Positions 18,040-26,238 of a DNA stretch of 64,000 nucleotides are shown one piece after another. The position numbers were made by a program, and so were the translations under genes. The first letter of the stretch is position 1. Each line of letters opens with the position of its first letter. The DNA lies in assembly GCF_003641205.1 (NCBI RefSeq), contig NZ_CP032762.1:4278001-4342000 (forward strand). The letters run 5' to 3'. The notes under the pieces were generated by a model. That model made no database searches. It saw only the letters and a program-made list of their open reading frames with translations, and had not been told where the DNA came from. This DNA comes from Rhodococcus sp. P1Y (GTDB lineage Bacteria; Actinomycetota; Actinomycetes; Mycobacteriales; Mycobacteriaceae).

Positions 18040-19140
18040 TTGTCTGCCCTGTTCGAACCGCTCACGCTTCGCGACATCACCTTCCCCAACAGGGTGTGGC
18101 TGGCGCCGATGTGCCAGTACTCGGCGGACACCGAGGGCGACGACGTCGGAGCGCCGAACGACTGGCACCTGTCGCACCTGGTGAGCCGTGCGATCGGCGG
18201 CGCCGGGTTGATCATCACCGAAGCCTCCGCGGTCAGCCCCGAGGGACGAATCACCCCCGCAGACCTCGGCATATGGAACGACACGCAGGAAAGCAAATTC
18301 GCCGACCTGGTAGCGCGGATCGAAGCGTACGGCTCGGTGCCGGGCATTCAGTTGGCACACGCGGGTCGTAAGGCCTCGACCACGGCGCCATGGGCGGGCG
18401 GGGTGTCCATCCCCGCCGACGAGCCGCTCGGGTGGGAGACCATCGGTCCGAGCGCCGTCGCCTTCGGCGACTACGCGACACCGCGCGAAGCGACGGTTGA
18501 CGACATCGCCAAGATCGTGTCCGACTTCGTCGACGCGGCGCGGCGCTCACTCCGCGCCGGGTTCAAGGTCATCGAGATTCACGCGGCACATGGCTACCTC
18601 GTGCATCAATTCCTCTCGCCTGCCAGCAACCTGCGCACCGACGAATACGGCGGCGACTTCGCGGGCCGCACCAAGCTCCTGATCGACATCGTCGACGCAG
18701 TCCGCGAGGTCTGGCCCGCGGAGCTGCCCCTGTTCGTTCGCCTATCCGCGACGGATTGGCTGGACGACGTTCAGGGCCTGGACGCACCGAGTTGGACTGC
18801 CGACCAAACTGTCGCGCTCGCTTCGCTCCTCGAGGACCATGGTGTGGACCTCATCGACGTCTCGACCGGCGGAAACGCACGGGCAAAGATTCCGGTCGGC
18901 CCCGGCTATCAGGTTCCGTTCGCCAAGCGCGTCTCCAACGAGACTTCTGTTCCCGCGGCGGCCGTCGGGCTGATCACCGACCCGAAGCAGGCCGAGGACA
19001 TAGTCGCTTCGGGCGAGGCGGTCGCTGTGCTCCTGGCGCGTGAACTTCTTCGCGACCCGTACTGGCCACGACGTGCAGCGCGCGAGCTCGGTGCGAAGAT
19101 CGATCCTGCCGTTCCACCGCAGTACGCACGGGCGTTCTGA
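18040..19140 (+). CDS. Old Yellow Enzyme family NADH:flavin oxidoreductase (YqjM type)
   Basis: A 366-residue FMN-dependent TIM-barrel ene-reductase. The YqjM-class markers are present: NRVWLAPMCQYSA with the flavin-modulating Cys, QLAHAGRK, the substrate-binding pair in EIHAAHGYLVHQFLSP, and NLRTDEYGG. The start is TTG, supported by GAGGAG (18029-18034) upstream. Such enzymes reduce activated C=C bonds; the physiological substrate is unknown. It converges with the 2-hydroxyacid dehydrogenase gene with a 13-base gap. Confidence 0.92.
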   Translation: MSALFEPLTLRDITFPNRVWLAPMCQYSADTEGDDVGAPNDWHLSHLVSRAIGGAGLIITEASAVSPEGRITPADLGIWNDTQESKFADLVARIEAYGSVPGIQLAHAGRKASTTAPWAGGVSIPADEPLGWETIGPSAVAFGDYATPREATVDDIAKIVSDFVDAARRSLRAGFKVIEIHAAHGYLVHQFLSPASNLRTDEYGGDFAGRTKLLIDIVDAVREVWPAELPLFVRLSATDWLDDVQGLDAPSWTADQTVALASLLEDHGVDLIDVSTGGNARAKIPVGPGYQVPFAKRVSNETSVPAAAVGLITDPKQAEDIVASGEAVAVLLARELLRDPYWPRRAARELGAKIDPAVPPQYARAF

Positions 19141-19153
19141 CACGAGTACCTGC

Positions 19154-20119
19154 TCAGGAAGACACGAAGCCGAGCTTCTTGTCCACCACGTTCTGTAGCT
19201 TCTCCGAGGCTGCATAGCGCTCGAAATTCTGGACGAACAGATCGGCCAGTCGCCGACGCCAACCGTCGGCGTCACCGCTCATGTGAGGGGTGACGACGAG
19301 GTTGTCCGCGATCCACACCGGACTGTCCCCGGGCAGGGGTTCGGTGTCGAACACGTCCAAAGCAGCGCCTGCAACCTGCCCCGAGCCGAGGTGGGTGAGG
19401 AGAGCTCCGGTGTCGAGGAGTTCTCCCCTGCCGACGTTGATCACCCGCACGCCCGGCTTTGCAGCCGCAAGGACGTCCGCATCGACCATGTTGTGCGTCG
19501 CCGCCGTCAACGGTGCAACGAGGACCAGATAGTCGACGTCGTGCACCACCGTCGCCAGATCGCTACTCGCGTGCACCCTGCCGAAGTCGACATCCGAGGC
19601 CCGTGCCGTTCGGCCGACGCCCGAAACCGTCATGCCGACCGCACGAAGAAGGCGCGCCGTCTCTCGCCCGATCGCGCCGGTGCCGACAATCATGGCGTGG
19701 GCAGTGTCGATCCGTTCGCTCTCACGGTGGAGCCACGTTCTGCTTCGCTGAAGTTCGGCGGATCGCGCAGAACCCTTTGCGAAGGCCAATATCTGACCGA
19801 GAACGTATTCGGCGATCGGACGGTCGAAAATGCCGCGAGAGTTGGTCACCACCACGTCGGAATCGACAAGTTCGTCGAACATCAGTGAGTCGACACCGGC
19901 GGCCGCGATGTGAATCCACTTCAACGAGTCACATCGAGCCCACACTCGTTTCACCGCAGGCGAGAAGAAGTCCCACAACAACAGGACGTCGGCGCCAGGC
20001 ACCGCGTCCCCGAGGGTATCCGCCGTCGCATAGCGGACGTCCGCCACGGACGAGACCTGCTCCATACCCTCGGGGAGATTGTCGGCGTGCAGGACGACGA
20101 CAACCGGCTTGTCCACCAC
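19154..20119 (-). CDS. D-isomer-specific 2-hydroxyacid dehydrogenase
   Basis: A 321-residue NAD(P)-dependent dehydrogenase. The Rossmann motif is in AMIVGTGAIGRETARLL, the catalytic Arg in RVINVGRGELLDTGAL, the Glu in ALDVFDTEPLPGDSPVW and the His in LVVTPHMSGD. The GTG start overlaps the stop of the upstream MFS gene by one base (TAGTG), so the two are coupled. This links the reductase to whatever the carrier imports. The 2-oxoacid substrate is not evident. Confidence 0.9.
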   Translation of the reverse strand: MVDKPVVVVLHADNLPEGMEQVSSVADVRYATADTLGDAVPGADVLLLWDFFSPAVKRVWARCDSLKWIHIAAAGVDSLMFDELVDSDVVVTNSRGIFDRPIAEYVLGQILAFAKGSARSAELQRSRTWLHRESERIDTAHAMIVGTGAIGRETARLLRAVGMTVSGVGRTARASDVDFGRVHASSDLATVVHDVDYLVLVAPLTAATHNMVDADVLAAAKPGVRVINVGRGELLDTGALLTHLGSGQVAGAALDVFDTEPLPGDSPVWIADNLVVTPHMSGDADGWRRRLADLFVQNFERYAASEKLQNVVDKKLGFVSS

Positions 20120-21558
20120 TACTTCTTGTACCCCACCAATTCGACACCGGATGCCGCGACCTCGTCGTCGTTGTCACCCGGGCACTGTGTACCGCGCAGC
20201 GAACGCCCAGCGGTCTCCGGCATCAGCAGGATCGGGACGAAAGCGATTGCGGCAGCGAGCATCATGTACCAACCCGGAATCAGATTGGAACCGGTCTTGT
20301 CGATCAGGAACGTCAGAATGAGAGGTGCGGTACCGCCGAACAACGACGTCGAGACGTTGTAGCCGATCGCGAAAGCGCCGTAGCGAACCTGCGTCGGGAA
20401 CAACGCGGGAAGCGTCGAGGACACGCACGAGCACATGATCACGAGCAAGATGCCGAGCCCGAGTAGTCCGACGGACTGACCGATGACCCCGGTGTTGATG
20501 ATCAACAGGAACAGCGGAACGCTGAACACGAAATACCCGACACACGCCGCAAGCAGCAACGGTTTGCGACCGATTCGGTCGGACAACGAACCGATCGGAT
20601 TGATGATCGCCATCATGATGATCATGATGACCACGAGCGTGAAGTTGGATTGGGTTGTGCTGTGGCCCAGCGTGTCACTGAGGTACGAGGGCAAGAACGT
20701 CAACACCGTGTAGTACGCGATGTTCAGCAGCAGAACGAATCCCATGAGAATCAGAATTCGCTGCCAGTAGGTCATCGTCGTCTTCAGAGAGGCGACAGCG
20801 CCGCCGGATTCACCTTCGGCGACGGTCTCACCGTCGGCCTTCGCCTCGGCGAACACGGGCGAATCTTCCAGTCGCGTACGCAACCACAGGGCGACGATGC
20901 CGAGAGGAAGAGTCAACAGGAATGGAATGCGCCACCCCCACGCCTCCATCGTGTCGTCACCGAGACCGAGATTGAGCAGGGTACAGAGCGTTGCACCTGC
21001 GACTGTGCCTGCCAACGTGCCGAATTCGAGGAACGATCCGAAGAACCCTCGACGACGGTCCGGTGCGTACTCGGCCATGAACACAGCGGCACCACCGTAT
21101 TCGCCACCGGTGGAGAAGCCCTGCACGAGTCGGCAAACGAGAAGCAGAATCGGGGCGAGAATGCCGATCGTGTCGAACGTAGGCAAGATGCCGATCGCTG
21201 CAGTGGCAATGGACATCATCGTCACCGTCAGGACGAGAACCTTCTGGCGTCCAATGCGGTCACCGAGCGGACCGAGCACGATTCCGCCGATGGGTCTGAT
21301 GATGAACGATGCAGCCAGCACCGCGAATGTGGACAACAAGCTTGCGCCGCCGTCCTCGGACGGAAAGAAATTGGCGGCGATGTACACGGCCAGATAGCCG
21401 TACACCGCGTAGTCGAACCATTCGACGGCGTTGCCGAGAGCGGATCCGCCGATAGCGCGGTGAAGTATCTTCTTCTCTTCGGCGTTCAATTCCTTCGTAT
21501 CAGGCGGATACCCTGTGGGCGATCCGTCCGACCCGGTGTTGCTGAAAGACTGTGTCAC
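20119..21558 (-). CDS. MFS transporter of the metabolite:H+ symporter (ProP-like) family
   Basis: A 479-residue protein with 12 predicted membrane segments. Metabolite:H+ symporter markers: NAVEWFDYAVYGYLAVYIAANFF-type first helix (EWFDYAVYGYLA), GPLGDRIGRQKVL, LVCRLVQGFSTGGEYGGAA and LSDRIGRKPLLL. The closest characterised relative by pattern is ProP, which imports proline, betaine and ectoine; the C-terminal coiled coil of E. coli ProP is absent. GTG start. It lies 94 bases after the M20 gene, on the same strand, and is coupled to a 2-hydroxyacid dehydrogenase. Osmolyte uptake is plausible but unproven. Confidence 0.87.
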   Translation of the reverse strand: MTQSFSNTGSDGSPTGYPPDTKELNAEEKKILHRAIGGSALGNAVEWFDYAVYGYLAVYIAANFFPSEDGGASLLSTFAVLAASFIIRPIGGIVLGPLGDRIGRQKVLVLTVTMMSIATAAIGILPTFDTIGILAPILLLVCRLVQGFSTGGEYGGAAVFMAEYAPDRRRGFFGSFLEFGTLAGTVAGATLCTLLNLGLGDDTMEAWGWRIPFLLTLPLGIVALWLRTRLEDSPVFAEAKADGETVAEGESGGAVASLKTTMTYWQRILILMGFVLLLNIAYYTVLTFLPSYLSDTLGHSTTQSNFTLVVIMIIMMAIINPIGSLSDRIGRKPLLLAACVGYFVFSVPLFLLIINTGVIGQSVGLLGLGILLVIMCSCVSSTLPALFPTQVRYGAFAIGYNVSTSLFGGTAPLILTFLIDKTGSNLIPGWYMMLAAAIAFVPILLMPETAGRSLRGTQCPGDNDDEVAASGVELVGYKK

Positions 21559-21652
21559 GGTCCAATACCTCTCGCTTTGTCTAAACGTGGAGCGTCGGGT
21601 TGGTTTCTTCGCAGCGTGTCACACTACGGAAGTGAATACTTCGGTTTTCGCG

Positions 21653-22861
21653 CTACCCCTGCTTAGTCGACAGAACCGCAGGTTGAGCAGCAAGTCTCGA
21701 TACGAGGAGCGCGTACGCCCTTGCGCTGTCGCACAATTGCTGAACCGACACACTTTCGTTCGGCTGATGAGCCTGAGATTCGATGTCACCCGGTCCCAAC
21801 ACGATCGTGGGAATACCCATCTCTCGTGCGATGAAACCGCCGTCGCACGAGGCGGTCCACACGTCGGTTCCGCGGTGGGTCGCCGAGTCCTCGACGGCGG
21901 CCACCGCAGCTTCGGCGATCTCGGAATCTCTCCTGGTCAGGAAGCCTGGCATGGCCATCGAAACCTTTACGGAGACATCGATGCCGTCGGCGCAGATGCC
22001 TGCATTCTCGATCTCTCTCAGTAGATCGGCCGCTACGTCGACGGCGGCCTCGTCCGGCAGCAGGCGTCTGTCCACCGTGACGACGCACCGGTCGGCAACC
22101 ATCGACGTTCCGGTGCCGCCGACGATAGTGCCGACGTTCCAGGTGCCCGGCCCGAGCTCCGGATGCGCACGAGAGGCCATGTCGCTACTCGAAGAATCGA
22201 TCAGCGTGACGATACGGGCGGCCGCCGACACTGCATTGCGCCCGTTGCTGGGCCGTCCTGCGTGCGCGGAGCGACCGGAGACGGTGATTTCCAGGTTTGC
22301 CGCACCCCTACATCCGGTGATGGTGACCAGGTCCGTTGGTTCGGCGACCACGCAGTGGGAGTATCGGCGACTGTGCGCCGCTCGGACGAACGCGCGAATT
22401 CCGATGCCGGTGTCTTCCTCGTCGACCAGACATGCAAGGGAAACCGATGACGCATCAAGCACGCCAGCGTTTTTCAGTGCAGACATTGCCACGACCACTG
22501 CTGCGAGACCGCCTTTCATATCGCATGCACCGCGGCCGTAGAGCCTCCCGTTACGGACGACTGCCTCGAACGGGTCGGTCGTCCACCCGCCGCCGGCGGG
22601 AACAACATCGGAGTGCCCGAGGAACAGTACCCCTGGTTGCCCGGACTCCCCTACCGTCACAACGACATTGGGACGCCCGGGCGAAACCTCGTCGACATCG
22701 ATCTCGAAACCCAGTTGCCGACAGCGATCGACGAGGACCGCCGCAACCGATTCCTCCGTTCCTCCGGGGTTCTCGCCACCGGCGTCGATGAGAGCGGAGG
22801 CCAAGGCGACGATCTCGTCCGAATCTATGGCGTCGAGCAACCGGCGTTCGTGTTCACTCAT
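21653..22861 (-). CDS. M20 family deacylase/peptidase (ArgE/DapE-like)
   Basis: A 402-residue dinuclear-zinc hydrolase. Ligands visible: His in VLFLGHSDVVP, the bridging Asp in GRGACDMKGGLAA, catalytic Glu-Glu in CLVDEEDTGIG, the acidic ligand in VVAEPTD and the final His in ESQAHQPNE. The dimerisation domain contains ITVSGRSAHAGRP. Family members remove N-acetyl, N-succinyl or similar groups from amino acids. It overlaps the aminotransferase gene by four bases (ATGA) as third gene of the M24–aminotransferase–M20 operon, so it likely deacylates a product of the M24 enzyme. Confidence 0.9.
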   Translation of the reverse strand: MSEHERRLLDAIDSDEIVALASALIDAGGENPGGTEESVAAVLVDRCRQLGFEIDVDEVSPGRPNVVVTVGESGQPGVLFLGHSDVVPAGGGWTTDPFEAVVRNGRLYGRGACDMKGGLAAVVVAMSALKNAGVLDASSVSLACLVDEEDTGIGIRAFVRAAHSRRYSHCVVAEPTDLVTITGCRGAANLEITVSGRSAHAGRPSNGRNAVSAAARIVTLIDSSSSDMASRAHPELGPGTWNVGTIVGGTGTSMVADRCVVTVDRRLLPDEAAVDVAADLLREIENAGICADGIDVSVKVSMAMPGFLTRRDSEIAEAAVAAVEDSATHRGTDVWTASCDGGFIAREMGIPTIVLGPGDIESQAHQPNESVSVQQLCDSARAYALLVSRLAAQPAVLSTKQG

Positions 22862-24087
22862 CGAGTCGGATCGCTCGCGCGAATCGACAGAGCTTTGTCC
22901 ACCGCCGCCGCAAGCCTTTTGACGCCTTCGTCGATCCGCTCGGGCGTCGACGACGCGAAACAGAGACGGAGGGAATCGTGGAATTTGCCACCCACCGACA
23001 GCGCCGGGCCTGGGATGTACGCGACACCCTCGGCGAGAGCGATCTCGAACAGCTCCTGCGTGGACACCGCCGACGCGTCACCCCGCAGCGTCGCCCACAG
23101 GAAGAATCCACCCTCCGGATCGGTGGCCTGGATGCGGTCACCGAAGTGCCTGTCGAGACTGCGCTGCATCGCGATCTTTCGCGGTCGGTACACCGACGCC
23201 AGCGACTCGAGATGCGTGTGCAGATTGCCGCGACGAATGAATTCGGCGATCATGCGCTGGTTCGGCAGATTCGTACACGTGTCCATTGCCTGCTTGGCGT
23301 TGATCAGCAATTGCCTCGCTTCGGGTGCTGCGTCGACCCAACCGACGCGTAGACCCGGTGCGATCATCTTCGAGAACGTGCGGACCGAGAACACGAGTGG
23401 ATCGTTCGGGCTCAGTGCCTGAAAACTCGGAATGTGTTCGCCCTCGAAGCGCAGAAGCCCGTACGGATCGTCGTCGAGAACGATGGCTCCCCACCGGTGC
23501 GCAAGTTCGAGAAGCAGTACCCGGCGCGCCTCCGACATCGTCGTTCCAGAGGGGTTCTGGAAGTTTGGAATGACGTAGATCATCTTCGGCAGACGTCCTG
23601 CTTGCTCGACCAGCTCCGGCAACGCCTCGACGATGAGACCGTCGGAATCCATCGGCGCTTCCAGCACGTCGCCGCCGTAACTGAGGACGGTGGCGGTTCC
23701 GTTGGTGTAAGTGGGACTTTCGACAATGACAAGGTCACCTGGATCGACGAAGAGCTTGCAGGCCAGATCGAGCCCCTGCATTCCCCCGGACGTGATGACG
23801 AGTCGATCCGCCGACGTCGGTTCACCCACCGAGTCGAGGTAACCGAGGAGAGCATCGAGTAGACCCGGATCGCCTTCGGTGGCCGCGTAGTCCATCGCGT
23901 CCGTGGTCATGACCTGGGCAGCGATATCCGAGAATGCCGCGGCTGGAACGGTTTCCGCCGCAGGTGAACCCATCGCGAACCGGACTATGTCGTGTTTCTG
24001 TGCTGCCAGAAGCGATGTCGACGAGTCGATCACCGATCCCACCAGTTTGTCGGTGCGCAAGGCCCACGGAAGTGTGGTGGCGATCAT
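22858..24087 (-). CDS. PLP-dependent aminotransferase, class I/II fold
   Basis: A 409-residue fold-type I aminotransferase of the branch related to the catalytic half of MocR proteins and 2-aminoadipate transaminases, without a helix-turn-helix domain. Markers: GDPGLLDALLGYL, VITSGGMQGLDLACKLF, VIPNFQNPSGTTMSEARR, DDDPYGLLRFEG and the PLP lysine in SVRTFSKMIAPGLRVGW near residue 241. It starts at ATG after a GGAG site that overlaps the end of the M24 gene, and overlaps the M20 start. The amino donor is unknown. Confidence 0.88.
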   Translation of the reverse strand: MIATTLPWALRTDKLVGSVIDSSTSLLAAQKHDIVRFAMGSPAAETVPAAAFSDIAAQVMTTDAMDYAATEGDPGLLDALLGYLDSVGEPTSADRLVITSGGMQGLDLACKLFVDPGDLVIVESPTYTNGTATVLSYGGDVLEAPMDSDGLIVEALPELVEQAGRLPKMIYVIPNFQNPSGTTMSEARRVLLLELAHRWGAIVLDDDPYGLLRFEGEHIPSFQALSPNDPLVFSVRTFSKMIAPGLRVGWVDAAPEARQLLINAKQAMDTCTNLPNQRMIAEFIRRGNLHTHLESLASVYRPRKIAMQRSLDRHFGDRIQATDPEGGFFLWATLRGDASAVSTQELFEIALAEGVAYIPGPALSVGGKFHDSLRLCFASSTPERIDEGVKRLAAAVDKALSIRASDPTR

Positions 24088-24090
24088 GTC

Positions 24091-25365
24091 TCACTCCTTC
24101 GTCAGTAGGTGTCGGGGGTAGTTCGTGAAAGTCTCTACGCCGCTGCCGGTTACGCGGACAGCTTCGGACACCTCGTATCCGTAGTCGTCCATCCACATGC
24201 CGCCGATGATGTGGAACGTCATGTTCTCGGCGAGTACCGTGTCATCGTCGGTTCGGATGCTCACCGTGCGCTCACCCCAGTCCGGGGCGTAGGCGATTCC
24301 GATGGAGTACCCGATGCGCGACGGCTTGTGCAGTCCGTGCTTCGCGAGGCTGCGATTCCAGACCTGGGCGAGTTCGGTTGTGGTGATGCCCGGACGCACC
24401 GTCTCCAGAACCTCGTTCAGTGCGTCGCCGGTCGACTTCGCGAGGTAGTCCAGTCGCGCGCTCGGCGTCCCCAGCACAATGGTTCTCGCCATCGGCACGT
24501 GGTAGCGACGGAACACACCGGCGAGCTCGACGACGGTGGTCTCACCGGCGATGAAGACCTGGTCGGACCACGTCAAGTGCGGAGTGTCGGCCCCGGCACC
24601 AGTGGGGAGCATCGGGACGATCGCCGGGTGATCGCCACCGAAGTCGGAGGTACCTCTGACCTGAGCGTTCATGATTGCCGCGGCCGCATCGCACTGTCGA
24701 CCACCCACAACAACGGACTCGAACGCCGCGGCCATGGCCGATTCACACACCTTGGCTGCGCCGCGCATGAGATCGATCTCGGCCGGGGATTTGATCACGC
24801 GAACCCAGTTGATCAGCTCGTACGAGTCGGTGAAGTTGTATTCCGGCAGAGACTTGACGAGGGCCTCGAACGCCTTGGGGCTGAAGTAGTACGAGTCCAT
24901 CTCCAGGCCGACCTGACCGTGTGAAAAATTGTTCACCACACCGAGTTCACGTAGACGCTGAGCGACCCACACGAAAGGATGAGTGTCCTTACGCTGCACG
25001 AAAGTCTCGGGGTAACCGAACGTCTGTTCCTGCGGTAACCAGGACGTCCGGAACGCACCGTTGGCGTCCATCTCGCGGGCGAAGAAGTACAGCTCACCCT
25101 CGAGCGGAACGTAGAGCATCTGCGGGGTGTAGAACGACAGGGCGTTGTAGCCGAGCAGGAAGTACAAGTTGGACGGATCGGTGACGATCAGTGCCGTCAG
25201 ATTCTGCGATGCCATACGCGAGCGCACCGCAGCGAGGCGCGTGGCGTATTCGTCGTCGGTGAACGTGATGGGGGTGCTGTTCGGCAGATCGATGTACTCG
25301 GCAAGACCCGGCGCATGGTCCGGGCCGACAGCACTGGTGAGTGCTGCGGCGTGGATCTCGTTCAC
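24091..25365 (-). CDS. M24 pita-bread hydrolase, ectoine-hydrolase (DoeA/EutD)-like
   Basis: A 424-residue protein with an N-terminal creatinase domain and a pita-bread catalytic domain. Segments such as VPLEGELYFFAREMDANGA, GLEMDSYYFSPKAFEAL, GDHPAIVPMLPTGA, YAPDWGERTVSIR and NMTFHIIGGMWMDDYGYE recall ectoine hydrolase, which opens the ectoine ring to N-acetyl-diaminobutyrate. As in creatinase, two of the five metal ligands of true aminopeptidases are not conserved (VELAGVFRRYHVPMART), while His in PHLTW is kept, pointing to a metal-independent amidohydrolase. The GTG at 25365 follows AAAGGGGG. First gene of an operon with an operator 53 bases upstream. Other cyclic amides are possible substrates. 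Confidence 0.7.
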   Translation of the reverse strand: MNEIHAAALTSAVGPDHAPGLAEYIDLPNSTPITFTDDEYATRLAAVRSRMASQNLTALIVTDPSNLYFLLGYNALSFYTPQMLYVPLEGELYFFAREMDANGAFRTSWLPQEQTFGYPETFVQRKDTHPFVWVAQRLRELGVVNNFSHGQVGLEMDSYYFSPKAFEALVKSLPEYNFTDSYELINWVRVIKSPAEIDLMRGAAKVCESAMAAAFESVVVGGRQCDAAAAIMNAQVRGTSDFGGDHPAIVPMLPTGAGADTPHLTWSDQVFIAGETTVVELAGVFRRYHVPMARTIVLGTPSARLDYLAKSTGDALNEVLETVRPGITTTELAQVWNRSLAKHGLHKPSRIGYSIGIAYAPDWGERTVSIRTDDDTVLAENMTFHIIGGMWMDDYGYEVSEAVRVTGSGVETFTNYPRHLLTKE

Positions 25366-25417
25366 AGGTACCCCCTTTCGAGGCATCGCTGAGGGCTGAA
25401 ACTAGCCCGTGTGCAGT

Positions 25418-25436
25418 TTGCAGATTGTTGACAATC
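25418..25436 (-). promoter_or_regulatory. Operator upstream of the M24 operon
   Basis: On the minus strand it reads GATTGTCAACAATCTGCAA, a GATTGT/ACAATC inverted repeat with two central bases. The same 19 bases occur on the plus strand inside the larger palindrome at 31932-31955, upstream of the class III aminotransferase operon. The GntR/FCD gene lies between the two operons and is the natural candidate to bind both. Confidence 0.72.
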
Positions 25437-25509
25437 AGGCTAAGCGCAATGCTGATGTCCACGCAAGGGAACTCGTGTTAAATCTGCGCTGCACGAATGT
25501 GCGCTCCGC

Positions 25510-26223
25510 CTAAGCACGAATGGGCGCGCCGGTATTTTCGTCTGCTTGTTCACGCATCGCCTGGGTGAGGTCGTGAATCGCGGTGTCCATGTGCTCGTGC
25601 ACACCCGCCTCCAGCGCCGCCCAATCACCACCGAGCAGCAGATCGACCAGCAGTTGATGCTCCTCGACGAGCGCCTCGGGCCGGTAGTACGCGGTTTCGA
25701 GATTGGCCATGCAAATGCGCGCTTCGGCTGCGAGCGTGGCGTACATCCGCGACATGCGACTGTTCGCGGTTGCCGCCACCATCGCCGTGTGGAACGCAAG
25801 GTCGCGCTCCGCCAGCCTCAGCCAATCCGCCCTGTCGATGAAGGGCTGCATCTGATCGACGATCGCCGACAACTCCGCCGCCGTAGCCTTCAGAACGGTG
25901 ATCTCGCCGTGCACAAGAGTCCACGCCGCACCGACCTCGATGGCGGCACGCGCCTCGTATATCTCCGCGACGTCGGCGCTGCTGAGTTCCACGACGAACA
26001 CTCCGCGGTTGCGATGGCTCACCAACAGACCTTCCTGATTGAGCCGTTGCAACGCTTCACGGACCGGTCCGCGCGAGATTTCGAGCTCGGCAGCGACATT
26101 CGCTTCGTTGATCTGCTCGCCCGGAGCGTACGACCCGTCGATGATCCGGTCACGTATTTGGTCTGCGATAACCATCGACGTGTTCCGTGCGTTGATGGGC
26201 GTCAGCCTTCTCGACCCTGCCAT
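25510..26223 (-). CDS. GntR family transcriptional regulator, FCD (FadR) subfamily
   Basis: A 237-residue regulator. The winged helix is at residues 15-80 (IADQIRDRIIDGSYAPGEQI, then EISRGPVREALQRLNQEGLL). The helical FCD effector domain follows, with metal-coordinating residues in ERDLAFHTAMVAATANSRM, EEHQLLVDLL and HEHMDTAIHDL. FCD regulators usually bind small organic acids or amino-acid derivatives. Last gene of the aminotransferase–FAD/Fe-S–aldehyde dehydrogenase operon, 15 bases after the dehydrogenase, with GAGGAG before its ATG. It faces away from operators at 25418 and 31932 that it probably recognises; effector unknown. Confidence 0.92.
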   Translation of the reverse strand: MAGSRRLTPINARNTSMVIADQIRDRIIDGSYAPGEQINEANVAAELEISRGPVREALQRLNQEGLLVSHRNRGVFVVELSSADVAEIYEARAAIEVGAAWTLVHGEITVLKATAAELSAIVDQMQPFIDRADWLRLAERDLAFHTAMVAATANSRMSRMYATLAAEARICMANLETAYYRPEALVEEHQLLVDLLLGGDWAALEAGVHEHMDTAIHDLTQAMREQADENTGAPIRA

Positions 26224-26238
26224 CGGTCTCTCCTCTTA

